From assembly GCA_030638765.1 (NCBI GenBank), contig DAOWDZ010000280.1:1-7209 (forward strand): 7,209 bases of DNA. The letters are read 5' to 3'. Source of the DNA: Desulfocapsa sp. (lineage in GTDB: Bacteria > Desulfobacterota > Desulfobulbia > Desulfobulbales > Desulfocapsaceae). The position numbers were made by a program, and so were the translations under genes. The notes under the pieces were generated by a model. That model was not told where the DNA came from. It saw only the letters and a list, made by a program, of their open reading frames with translations, and ran no database searches. This document shows, piece after piece, positions 1-6,902 of this stretch (positions within the stretch are counted from its first letter, which is position 1; each line of letters starts with the position of its first letter).

Positions 1-13
1 AAATGCAAGTAAC

Positions 14-58
14 AACTGTGCAGTCTTCCTGATTAGACTTGCGCAGTTTTTTATTTTT
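14..58 (+). terminator. Intrinsic terminator-like hairpin just upstream of deaD
   Basis: The left arm (14-25) pairs with the right arm (36-48) in a stem of about 12 pairs with one G-U pair and one bulged A. The loop is about 10 bases, and a T-run interrupted by one A follows (47-58). This is the shape of a Rho-independent terminator on the + strand. It either ends an upstream gene outside the window or sits in the deaD leader as an attenuator. The space between the T-run and the deaD start is too short for a separate promoter, which favours a leader role; that is inference. Confidence 0.7.
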
Positions 59-72
59 AGGATCTCTTAATC

Positions 73-80
73 AGGATGGA
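73..80 (+). promoter_or_regulatory. Ribosome binding site of deaD
   Basis: A purine-rich AGGATGGA lies upstream of two close in-frame ATGs at 81 and 87. AGGA is 10 bases from the ATG at 87 and only 4 from the one at 81, and the second GGA (78-80) is 6 bases from 87. The spacing favours 87 as the start. It rules against the longer TTG reading at 39, which lies inside the terminator stem. Confidence 0.5.
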
Positions 81-86
81 ATGATT

Positions 87-1799
87 ATGAAAAATTTTAA
101 AGAATTAGGCATCAACGACAATATCCTCCAAGCTCTTTCAACACTTGGATTTGACGAACCAACACCCGTTCAGGAAAAAGTAATTCCTCTGATGCTTCAG
201 GAACAGACTGACCTTGTCAGTTTAGCACAGACAGGAACAGGGAAGACTGCAGCATTTGGTATTCCATTAATTCAATGGGCCAACCCTTCAAAACGTCAGA
301 CTCAAGGATTGGTACTTTGTCCGACACGTGAACTTTGCATTCAGGTGGCAAAAGATCTTGAAGCATACGCTAAATTTATCCCTAAAATGAATGTCCTTGC
401 TGTCTATGGCGGTGCGCGCATAGATCAGCAGATAAACCGTTTGCGAAAGGGTGTACAAATCATCGTGGCTACTCCCGGACGTCTTAAGGATCTTTTAAAC
501 CGTAAAGCTGTTGATTTATCCTCTATTAACACCATTGTTTTTGATGAAGCTGATGAAATGCTTAATATGGGATTTCAGGATGAACTCACTGCAATTCTAG
601 CCCATACTCCTCAAGAAAAAAACACTCTGCTGTTCTCAGCAACCATGCCAAAAGAGGTTGCCAGAATTGCAAAGAAATACATGTCAAACCCCATCGAACT
701 GACCATTGGTACTAAAAATGCCGGTGCTGAAAATGTTCGTCATGAATACTACCTGGTACATCCGAGAAACAGATATCCTGCCTTAAAACGCATCGTTGAT
801 AATGCTCCGGATATCTATGCCATTATCTTCTGCAGAACACGACGGGAAACCAATGATATCGCACATAAATTAATCCAGGACGGATACAGTGCCGATGCAC
901 TTCACGGTGATCTTTCCCAGGCTCAACGGGATCAGGTCATGGGCAAATTCAGACTTAAAAACATCCAGATTCTTGTCGCCACCGATGTTGCCGCAAGAGG
1001 CCTTGACGTCAATGACCTTACCCATGTTATAAACTACAATCTTCCCGATGAAACGGCAGGATATACCCATCGTAGTGGCCGAACAGGCAGGGCAGGACGC
1101 AAGGGAATATCCGTTGCAATAATTGCCTCAAGAGAACAGTACAGACTTCGTCAGATTGAAAACAAAATCCAGAAAAAGTTTATACAGTGTAAAGTCCCCA
1201 CAGGACTTGAAATATGTAGAAAACAGCTGGTTAGCCAAATAGATACAGTTTTAAATGTGAATGTAAGCAACGACCAAATCGACCCTCTCTATGAAGAAAT
1301 TGCCGAAAAACTCGCCCATCTTGACAGGGAATCTTTGATTAAGCAATTTGTCTCGATTGAGTTTAATCGTTTCCTGGAATATTATAAAAATGCCGCTGAC
1401 TTAAATGAATCTTCACAGCAACAAGGCGGACGAAACCAGACGAGTCGAGATCGTAGAGATGGACGTAATGATTTACATCCTAAAAATACACTCACAACAT
1501 TCTCAATTAATGTCGGAAGACGCCAGGGAATCATGCCTCAGGGACTGATCGGGAAGATTAATTCAATTCCCGATGTTGGAAGAATAAAAATAGGAAAAAT
1601 TGAAATATTGCGAAATTCCGCAACCATCGAAGCTGACAGCCGTTACACTTCACAAATACTCGGTGCTTTTCAACGTTCAGAAATAAATGGGAAAACCATC
1701 GCCATTGAAGTTGCAAAATCAAAAGGGCCCCAGAAAATTTACAAAGGCAAGCGAAAAGGAAGCTTTCATCGAAAAGGACGTAAGCCAAGGACGGCTTAA
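87..1799 (+). CDS. deaD: DEAD-box ATP-dependent RNA helicase DeaD/CsdA
   Basis: A 570-residue cytoplasmic ATP-dependent RNA helicase that unwinds short RNA duplexes. In the DeaD/CsdA family it acts in ribosome assembly, mRNA decay and low-temperature growth. Seen in the sequence: Q motif ending at Gln29, Walker A AQTGTGKT (47-54), PTREL (79-83), TPGR (129-132), DEAD (153-156), SAT (184-186), motif IV IIFCRTR (246-252), motif V ATDVAARGLD (298-307) and motif VI HRSGRTGR (328-335). A helical dimerisation-like region follows (about 371-440), then a hydrophilic linker (440-465), a DbpA-type RRM-like RNA-binding domain (about 468-543) and a Lys/Arg-rich tail. The accessory domains distinguish DeaD from shorter RhlE/RhlB-type helicases. 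All catalytic motifs are intact. ATG 81 is a possible alternative start, adding two residues. The gene appears monocistronic: it is preceded by a hairpin and ends at a strong terminator. Confidence 0.95.
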   Translation: MKNFKELGINDNILQALSTLGFDEPTPVQEKVIPLMLQEQTDLVSLAQTGTGKTAAFGIPLIQWANPSKRQTQGLVLCPTRELCIQVAKDLEAYAKFIPKMNVLAVYGGARIDQQINRLRKGVQIIVATPGRLKDLLNRKAVDLSSINTIVFDEADEMLNMGFQDELTAILAHTPQEKNTLLFSATMPKEVARIAKKYMSNPIELTIGTKNAGAENVRHEYYLVHPRNRYPALKRIVDNAPDIYAIIFCRTRRETNDIAHKLIQDGYSADALHGDLSQAQRDQVMGKFRLKNIQILVATDVAARGLDVNDLTHVINYNLPDETAGYTHRSGRTGRAGRKGISVAIIASREQYRLRQIENKIQKKFIQCKVPTGLEICRKQLVSQIDTVLNVNVSNDQIDPLYEEIAEKLAHLDRESLIKQFVSIEFNRFLEYYKNAADLNESSQQQGGRNQTSRDRRDGRNDLHPKNTLTTFSINVGRRQGIMPQGLIGKINSIPDVGRIKIGKIEILRNSATIEADSRYTSQILGAFQRSEINGKTIAIEVAKSKGPQKIYKGKRKGSFHRKGRKPRTA

Positions 1800-1831
1800 A
1801 TGATCAACACTTCAAAATAGAAGAACACATT

Positions 1832-1867
1832 CGGCTCTGACGGACTACGTCAGAGCCGTTTTTTTTT
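1832..1867 (+). terminator. Strong intrinsic terminator of deaD
   Basis: A perfect 11-bp GC-rich stem (1832-1842 with 1848-1858) with a 5-base loop is followed by nine T (1859-1867). It starts 33 bases after the deaD stop. On the opposite strand the same hairpin follows the phasin-like gene but has no T-run after it. In that direction it may protect a 3' end rather than terminate. Confidence 0.93.
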
Positions 1868-2177
1868 ACTCTTGGGAATCCTGGGTTTGCAACGCCGCTC
1901 GAAGCTCTGCTATCTCACTTTTCAACGCATCAACCTCACTCTTTTTAGCAAGATCCATTTTCTCCAGAAGAGCTTGAACCTTGGTCTCAATCAGTTCTTG
2001 AAGTTCAATCCGAGATTCATCTGAGCGCTTAACAAGATCCTTGACCAGATCTCTGCCCTCCTGTTCGGTCATCTTTCCTTTTTCAACAAAATCCTTGGCT
2101 ACTTCTTCAATTTTTTCCTTTGTTAAGGCGGCAACTCCAACACCAGTTAACAATGTCTTTTTCACTAGTTCAATCAT
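1866..2177 (-). CDS. Small helical phasin-like protein (COG3937-type)
   Basis: A 103-residue, highly charged and mostly helical protein resembling the family annotated as polyhydroxyalkanoate synthesis regulator/phasin. What is seen: a short N-terminal amphipathic segment (2-18), a charged region with the pattern KDFVEKGKMTEQEG (28-41), and a C-terminal coiled coil with hydrophobic residues at 3-4 spacing (Val82, Leu85, Ile89, Leu92, Leu96). The start at 2177 has GGAGG (2183-2187) 5 bases upstream. The ATG overlaps the last 8 bases of the dus gene, so translation is probably coupled. Longer in-frame starts at 2189 and 2276 lie within dus and lack the ribosome site. The true role is uncertain: family members are often found without PHA synthesis genes, none is seen here, and many may be general coiled-coil or stress proteins. 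Confidence 0.8.
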   Translation of the reverse strand: MIELVKKTLLTGVGVAALTKEKIEEVAKDFVEKGKMTEQEGRDLVKDLVKRSDESRIELQELIETKVQALLEKMDLAKKSEVDALKSEIAELRAALQTQDSQE

Positions 2178-3135
2178 CCTTTCCTCCATTCTCTGGATCA
2201 AAAAATTGTTTTGCAGTTTCAACTGCATCTTCAAGCGTTTTACTGTTTTGTATCCCTGTTGCCAAATGATGTCCAAAGGGATAATTCAAACTATAATAAT
2301 GGGTAAATTGCTTTAAGCGCCCAAGGCGACGTTCAGGAAAGAAACGTTCCTTTAATAATTCAATAAAACGAAAATAAACATCTTTCTTATCCGGCGTAAT
2401 CATACTCTCAAAACTGTATACATCTTTTGCAATATTTGCAAACAACCAGGGTTTACAAACGGCTCCTCTTCCCAACATAAGTCCATCGGCATTGGATAAT
2501 TCCAAACATCTTTTAGCATCCTCAACAGAAAAGATCCCTCCATTGGCAAATACAGGTATCTGTATAGCTTTTTTGACTTTTCCTATCCAATCCCATCGTG
2601 GATGTCTGCAGAATTTTTCTCCTTGAAGACGCCCATGTACGGTGAGCAAGTCAAGACCTTCCTGCTCAAGCATTTTACAAAAACCAAGCAATTTATTTTC
2701 ATCAAGGGTTGATCCGAGTCGTATTTTAGCACTTATTGGAAGATGAGTTGCAGCCCTTAATGTACGGATAGTTTTACCGACCTCGTCGGGCGGAGTAAAA
2801 GATCCGGCACCTAACCTGCGCAGTGAAGGAGCTGGACATCCAAGATTCAAATCAATCCCCTGAGCATTCAGCGAGTGAATTCTTTCAATTGCTGGAATAA
2901 TATCCTGATTGGGCCCTGCAAATATTTGATAAAAAAATGGGCTTTCCTCAGGGGTACGACAGAGAAAAGGCGATATGATTTCATGCTCGTTAGGCAACCT
3001 TTTCACCGAGAGCATCTCACTGAAAAAGAGGCCAATTCCACCCAGTTCAAGAATAAGAATACGCAGCGCCGAATGTGACAGACCAACCATTGGGGCCAGA
3101 GCAAGAGGGGGAGTAATGTCTAATTGAGGAAGCAC
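2170..3135 (-). CDS. dus: tRNA-dihydrouridine synthase (Dus family, DusC-like)
   Basis: A 321-residue FMN- and NADPH-dependent enzyme that reduces uridine to dihydrouridine in tRNA. Seen: N-terminal APMVG (14-18) at the FMN site, DLNLGCP with the catalytic Cys100 (95-101), a Lys in SAKIRLG (135-141) expected to contact FMN or substrate, TVHGR with His167 (165-169), ANGG (197-200) and GRG (222-224) in the phosphate-binding end of the TIM barrel. A C-terminal helical domain (about 252-313) carries an RLKQ pattern at 273-276. Length is normal for the family. The start is GTG at 3135, with an in-frame TAG four codons upstream and no strong ribosome site, so expression is probably modest or coupled. 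The stop overlaps the downstream gene. It begins 55 bases after the PilZ receptor gene with no terminator between, so co-transcription is likely. The subfamily (DusB or DusC) is not settled by eye. Confidence 0.92.
   Translation of the reverse strand: MLPQLDITPPLALAPMVGLSHSALRILILELGGIGLFFSEMLSVKRLPNEHEIISPFLCRTPEESPFFYQIFAGPNQDIIPAIERIHSLNAQGIDLNLGCPAPSLRRLGAGSFTPPDEVGKTIRTLRAATHLPISAKIRLGSTLDENKLLGFCKMLEQEGLDLLTVHGRLQGEKFCRHPRWDWIGKVKKAIQIPVFANGGIFSVEDAKRCLELSNADGLMLGRGAVCKPWLFANIAKDVYSFESMITPDKKDVYFRFIELLKERFFPERRLGRLKQFTHYYSLNYPFGHHLATGIQNSKTLEDAVETAKQFFDPENGGKDD
2183..2187 (-). promoter_or_regulatory. Ribosome binding site of the phasin-like gene
   Basis: GGAGG on the minus strand lies 5 bases before the ATG at 2177, inside the last codons of dus. 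It fixes the start codon and implies that ribosomes finishing dus can re-initiate on this gene. Confidence 0.75.
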
Positions 3136-3190
3136 TATTTTCTATATTAAGATAACAAAAGTTAAGGCGTCGGTTTAAGGTATGATCTCA

Positions 3191-5560
3191 TTATTGTTTT
3201 GCAACAATACCCTTTATAATCGATTCTTCAAGTGGTTCATCAAACTGCACATGAACAGAAAAATCACTCTTCTCCTGTTTCCCGGAACGAACTGCAACAA
3301 TTCCCCCCTTACTTTCAGCAAAGGTTTTTCCTTCGATTATAATATTGGTGCGAATAGCTCTTCCGAGCAGTAATCTTGAATTCTTTTTACTGGAAATTTT
3401 AATATAGAAAGAGAGTCCACCGCAGGAAATATCTGCGATTTCGCCATTAAAACCTCTTGTACTGGGATTTCCGAATTCATCAAGTAAGGTATGTTGAACA
3501 ATTAGAGATAGGGGAAATCGAGGATATTCGCGTCGATCCTCCCCTGACATTTCCAAAAGTTCATGCACATTCTCAGACTTACTACAAAAATCACTTAACT
3601 TTTTCTCGATATGTGGATAATCGACCAGCAATTCAAGATATTTTTTTCTTTCCAAAATATTTACATGTACTTTCTCAATAGTAGTAAATGACACGGTCCA
3701 CCTGGAGTCCTGAAAAAAAGGTTCAGTGCCAATGATCTCGCCAGGGCCTGTTTTTTTCAGAAATATTTCTTCATCGTCACGCTTGCATGTTAATTTTGCT
3801 TTACCAGAATGTATAAAGTACAAACAAGGATTTTCTGCATTAAGTTCTACAATGACAGAGCCTGAACTGTATTCAACAGTTTTAAAGGAGTCATACAGAC
3901 CATAAAACTCATCTCTGGTCAAAGAATCGAATAAATCTTTCCATATTTTAATATGATCTGAAGATACACTTGTAGAACTCTCTTCCTGAATAATCTCATC
4001 AGCCTGTATTACTTCGGCAAGGGCATTTGGATCTACCTCAAGAATCCTGTCTTTCAACATTTCTGCTGCGATAAAACGTCTTTCCCTGGCAGCTTCTATA
4101 GATTTTTCATAGAGCAGGAGCCCAGCTTCATGAGCCTGCCCCTTACCGAGCAATACAGTTACTTCGTTATTAATAACTGCCACATCACGGAGTGCCGTTT
4201 GTCTTTCTACTGGATCATTATCAAAGGTAACATCCCCTTGAACAAGGTTCTCTACTGCTTTGATTTCTTCTGATGACACATCTTCCGTGGCTAGTGGCTC
4301 TAGAATTTTAAGTGTCTGGGAGGCTGCCAGAAAAACTGCATCAGTCTGAGATTCGAACTGTGAACTTCGTTCTTCCATTATGAGTTTTACAAGATTAACA
4401 GCACGATTTGAGTCACTTAAACGAATATACACGACCAGGCTTCTTAATAGTTCATCACGGGCAACATCCGAAAACGTATCTCTTTGAGCAAGGATATCAA
4501 GAAAACTCTCTAAAATATCCACACCACTTAATGGTCCTAATGTATTAACCAAAGGCGCTTTTAATCTGTCATCAACGAGAAACAATGCTTTCAGCAAATA
4601 CGCATCCGAGTCATCTGTCATGACCTTGGTGATACAATCGAGGGCCTGCTGTTGCACCCTCATATCAGCATGTGTGAAATATGGAGTAAGGAGAGAAGCA
4701 AGCGTAGGATCATTCATTGCCTCTATGATATGAATAAGATTATGAGCCTTGCTTGAAGGAAGAATTTCCTGAAGCTTGTCTTTTAATACCGGGACAGCCA
4801 CATGCCCTGTTGCAGAAATCAACCCTACCAAACGCTTTTGATCATCTTTTTCTTCGCTGGAAAAGAGCGCGGCGAGTAAAAAAACAACCGCCTTACGACC
4901 AAGTAAAACAAGGGTTTTGGCTGCATTATGCCTTCTTTGACCACGTCCTCTCAGGCAAACAAGGGTTAATTCTTCTAAAATGTATTCCGTGGCCATCCCA
5001 TCCTGAGTTCGGCCGACAACACTTTTAATTGCATTGCTGAAATCATCTTCACTTGCCTGAATTTTTGAGAAAATTTCAAGAAGGCTATTACATTCCTTCC
5101 ACAATCCCTCTTCAAGCATTAAAATTCCGTATTTCTGCAGTTGTTTACAGACTCTCCCGTGAACGGAAAAGAAAACATTTTCAACAGAAATCCAGTAAAG
5201 TAGAATTTGAGTTACCTGGTCAGTAAGGACCTGGTGCTTTTCACGATCAAGACCTGCCATGCATAAACTCAATACCATCACAGCACGTTCACGCAATGTT
5301 GCATTTTTACTTCTGGCACAAACAGCAAGTTGCTCAAATAACAATCGTACATGATCCTGATTGCCATTTTTGACAGAGGTTGCAATCATGTCAGGAACGT
5401 TTTCCAAAAGTTCATCATTAAGAAGAACATCACTCTTCCCATTCTCTAAATCAAGAACAAGTTTTGAAAAACGCCGTTCTGCTCGCTGTTCTTCTTCCTT
5501 TATCAGAAGTTTCCGAGCTTTTTCCTGAGCAGTTTTTTGTTTATTCAGATCTATTTCCAT
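3191..5560 (-). CDS. HEAT-like / cyclic-nucleotide-binding / PilZ multidomain receptor
   Basis: A 789-residue soluble protein with no signal peptide or membrane segment. Order of parts: a charged, probably coiled-coil N-terminus (5-40); a long all-helical region with HEAT/ARM-like repeats (about 50-520, clearest at 205-265 and 295-360); a CRP-type cyclic-nucleotide-binding fold (about 541-660); and a C-terminal PilZ domain (about 674-789). The PilZ domain keeps both c-di-GMP motifs: RxxxR (Arg677, Arg681) and DxSxxG (Asp710, Ser712, Gly715). The CNB phosphate cassette is altered: the usual FGE is IGT (610-612), losing the ribose-binding Glu, though an Arg remains at 620. There is no DNA-binding helix-turn-helix, so it is not a CRP-type regulator. 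The inferred role is a second-messenger-sensing scaffold acting by protein-protein contact; the partner is unknown. The start ATG at 5560 has only a weak GGGA-like site. The 76-base gap upstream has no clear terminator and only a weak extended -10 candidate. Confidence 0.9.
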   Translation of the reverse strand: MEIDLNKQKTAQEKARKLLIKEEEQRAERRFSKLVLDLENGKSDVLLNDELLENVPDMIATSVKNGNQDHVRLLFEQLAVCARSKNATLRERAVMVLSLCMAGLDREKHQVLTDQVTQILLYWISVENVFFSVHGRVCKQLQKYGILMLEEGLWKECNSLLEIFSKIQASEDDFSNAIKSVVGRTQDGMATEYILEELTLVCLRGRGQRRHNAAKTLVLLGRKAVVFLLAALFSSEEKDDQKRLVGLISATGHVAVPVLKDKLQEILPSSKAHNLIHIIEAMNDPTLASLLTPYFTHADMRVQQQALDCITKVMTDDSDAYLLKALFLVDDRLKAPLVNTLGPLSGVDILESFLDILAQRDTFSDVARDELLRSLVVYIRLSDSNRAVNLVKLIMEERSSQFESQTDAVFLAASQTLKILEPLATEDVSSEEIKAVENLVQGDVTFDNDPVERQTALRDVAVINNEVTVLLGKGQAHEAGLLLYEKSIEAARERRFIAAEMLKDRILEVDPNALAEVIQADEIIQEESSTSVSSDHIKIWKDLFDSLTRDEFYGLYDSFKTVEYSSGSVIVELNAENPCLYFIHSGKAKLTCKRDDEEIFLKKTGPGEIIGTEPFFQDSRWTVSFTTIEKVHVNILERKKYLELLVDYPHIEKKLSDFCSKSENVHELLEMSGEDRREYPRFPLSLIVQHTLLDEFGNPSTRGFNGEIADISCGGLSFYIKISSKKNSRLLLGRAIRTNIIIEGKTFAESKGGIVAVRSGKQEKSDFSVHVQFDEPLEESIIKGIVAKQ

Positions 5561-5636
5561 TGATCCCGAAAATCTTTATTGGTTTCAGATGAGCATAACA
5601 TAGTAGAAACACATTGCGAGTTTGACGAAAACACCA

Positions 5637-6266
5637 TTATTTACAATACGTTTCAGCAGTTTGCATAAGAATATCTTGAGCTGCCTTCAATTCATCTAAG
5701 TTTTTCTTTCCTGTTGCTGCATGAAGACGAAGAAATTCTTTTTCCGCTCCAGGGTATCCATAGTCTGCTGCCAGCCCAAACCAGAGAAGCGCAGTATCTA
5801 ACGACCGTGGAACTCCCTTACCTTTTTCATACAGAGTTGCTAAAAAGAACTGCGCAGCAGGCCAATCCTTATGTGCAGCACAGGCAAACCAGCACACAGC
5901 TTTTTTTAAATCTTTTGTAACTCTGTTCCCGTATTCATACTTTAATCCAAGATACAGACAGGCTCCTGCTACTTCTGCTTCACCAGCTTTCTCTAGCCAG
6001 TAAATCGATTGCAGAGGATCACGTTCAATCGTCTCTCCACCATATTCGTACAGTAAGGCCAACGCATACTGTGAATGAGGATCGCCATTTTTTGCTGCTG
6101 TTACAACTGCTGTCTCATAACTTTCCTCATAGGCTGACACATGGCTCACGGGAAAAAACATCAGGCAAAAACAAAAAAAGCCGCTAATCCAATATAAAAA
6201 AGGATTAGCGGCTAAAATATGTACATTGTATTTTTCCAATTTATTCGATTGGCTCACCAAAGGCAT
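5637..6266 (-). CDS. Secreted Sel1-repeat (TPR-like) protein
   Basis: A 209-residue protein with a hydrophobic N-terminal segment (about 22-38) ending in VSHVSA, which looks like a Sec signal peptide cleaved near residue 45. The positively charged part before it is unusually long. Three Sel1-type helical repeats follow (about 62-98, 99-135, 136-172), with the YALALLYEYG, YLGLKYEYG and FLATLYEKG signatures. Then comes a charged C-terminal helix. Sel1 proteins act as periplasmic or surface scaffolds for protein interaction; the partner here is unknown. The ATG at 6266 has AAGGG (6273-6277) 6 bases upstream and overlaps the end of the lipoprotein gene by 26 bases, suggesting coupling. Oddity: codons 18-34 coincide with a strong intrinsic terminator. 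A start at the ATG at 6161 (residue 36), past the terminator, is possible but has no ribosome site and would leave only a stub of the signal peptide. Confidence 0.85.
   Translation of the reverse strand: MPLVSQSNKLEKYNVHILAANPFLYWISGFFCFCLMFFPVSHVSAYEESYETAVVTAAKNGDPHSQYALALLYEYGGETIERDPLQSIYWLEKAGEAEVAGACLYLGLKYEYGNRVTKDLKKAVCWFACAAHKDWPAAQFFLATLYEKGKGVPRSLDTALLWFGLAADYGYPGAEKEFLRLHAATGKKNLDELKAAQDILMQTAETYCK
6167..6213 (-). terminator. Intrinsic terminator inside the 5' end of the Sel1 gene
   Basis: On the minus strand a perfect 12-bp stem (6213-6202 with 6190-6179) with an 11-base AT-rich loop runs straight into seven T (6179-6173), one G and five T (6171-6167). It begins 27 bases after the lipoprotein stop codon, the normal place for that gene's terminator, yet lies within the Sel1 reading frame. 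It probably ends a share of lipoprotein transcripts. Ribosomes starting Sel1 at 6266 would cover the 5' arm, so it may act as a translation-sensitive attenuator (inference). On the + strand there is no T-run after the stem. Confidence 0.85.
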
Positions 6267-6747
6267 TTAAAGCCCTTGCTGCCGTTACATCAACGGTAAC
6301 ATACATTGTGAGAGTAGTATCGCTGATTGCATTATTAGGCTCAATTTTCATCAGACATGTCTTGTTCGGTTTCGTGAAGGCAAGAACAACATTTTTACTG
6401 GAAACTTCACCGGCCAGTTTCCATTTATGTCTCTTCATTGAAGCAATTATAAACTCTTTTAAAGAATGAACCTCAACACGCCCCTTATAATGAATTATTC
6501 CACCTCTGAAAGAATCAGTTCTGATGGACATACTATTGGTATTATTGTATTTCATATCAGGGGGAAGTTCAATATCTTCATAGTTCCCTATGGTACTTCC
6601 TATTCCTGCGAAATCTTCCATAGTTCCATCAGGAAGTGCAGATGTATCGCTGTTCCAGGAAATACACCCGGTGAGAGATAACATAAACACAACAAATAGA
6701 CTCAAAACCAATCTTTGATACTGAAATTTTCCAAACTTCATATACAT
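6241..6747 (-). CDS. Small outer-membrane lipoprotein of unknown function
   Basis: A 168-residue protein with a lipoprotein signal: basic start (Lys4, Lys7, Arg12), hydrophobic core (13-25) and lipobox LTGC with Cys28 as the acylation site. The +2 residue is Ile rather than Asp, which points to the outer membrane. The mature part has a Ser/Gly/Asp-rich linker, then ELPPDMKY (60-67) and a compact alpha/beta domain (about 76-155). That domain contains a GG turn (82-83), a helix EFIIASMKRHKWKL and a strand with FTKPNKTC. I do not recognise the family by name. The ATG at 6741 (two residues shorter) fits GGAG with 8-base spacing; the ATG at 6747 fits AGGA with 8-base spacing, so both remain possible. 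It is the first gene after the 6816-6843 promoter, and its end overlaps the Sel1 gene, suggesting a shared envelope role. Confidence 0.85.
   Translation of the reverse strand: MYMKFGKFQYQRLVLSLFVVFMLSLTGCISWNSDTSALPDGTMEDFAGIGSTIGNYEDIELPPDMKYNNTNSMSIRTDSFRGGIIHYKGRVEVHSLKEFIIASMKRHKWKLAGEVSSKNVVLAFTKPNKTCLMKIEPNNAISDTTLTMYVTVDVTAARALNAFGEPIE
6273..6277 (-). promoter_or_regulatory. Ribosome binding site of the Sel1 gene
   Basis: AAGGG on the minus strand is 6 bases before the ATG at 6266 and lies within the last codons of the lipoprotein gene. It supports the upstream start over the unsupported ATG at 6161. Confidence 0.5.
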
Positions 6748-6815
6748 TTCTCCATTCCTGCGGTTACTGGTATCTTGCCATATTAAAAAACAGATTATTT
6801 CATAATTTTCTAAAT

Positions 6816-6843
6816 ATTATATTATTACAAATAGATAATTCAA
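6816..6843 (-). promoter_or_regulatory. Sigma70-type promoter of the lipoprotein-led cluster
   Basis: On the minus strand a -35 TTGAAT (6843-6838) is separated by 16 bases from a perfect -10 TATAAT (6821-6816). Transcription would start near 6808, giving a leader of about 60 bases to the lipoprotein start. The surroundings are very AT-rich. No operator or riboswitch-like structure is evident in the leader. Confidence 0.65.
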
Positions 6844-6874
6844 GGACTATCTTTTGTCGAGGATTTTCACCCTG

Positions 6875-6902
6875 AAAAAAAACAGCTTCATCCCATCTGT
6901 TT
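6875..6902 (-). terminator. Weak terminator-like hairpin after the aldehyde dehydrogenase
   Basis: On the minus strand a 6-bp stem (6902-6897 with 6885-6880) with an 11-base loop ends in a run of eight T (6882-6875). It starts within the stop codon of the dehydrogenase. The position and T-run fit a terminator, but the stem is short and AT-rich. Confidence 0.4.

Noticed and set aside
39..86. A longer deaD reading starting at TTG 39
   Set aside because: That start lies in the stem of the upstream hairpin, has no ribosome site, and adds residues not typical of the family, whose members begin close to the Q motif.
2178..2276. A 33-codon upstream extension of the phasin-like gene
   Set aside because: It lies entirely inside dus in another frame. 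The GGAGG site points to the ATG at 2177.
3136..3180. A possible promoter for dus (TTAAAC, 17 bases, TTATCT on the minus strand)
   Set aside because: The -35 box matches the consensus at only about half its positions, and the gap to the upstream gene is short, so co-transcription explains dus as well.
3164..3180. Short direct repeat TTAAGG around the dus upstream region
   Set aside because: Two 6-base copies in AT-rich DNA are expected by chance and have no symmetrical operator-like arrangement.
5561..5636. An extended -10 (TG-T-TATGCT) upstream of the PilZ receptor gene
   Set aside because: There is no convincing -35 box and the -10 match is modest. A promoter would make sense given the terminator in the Sel1 gene, but the sequence does not show it clearly.
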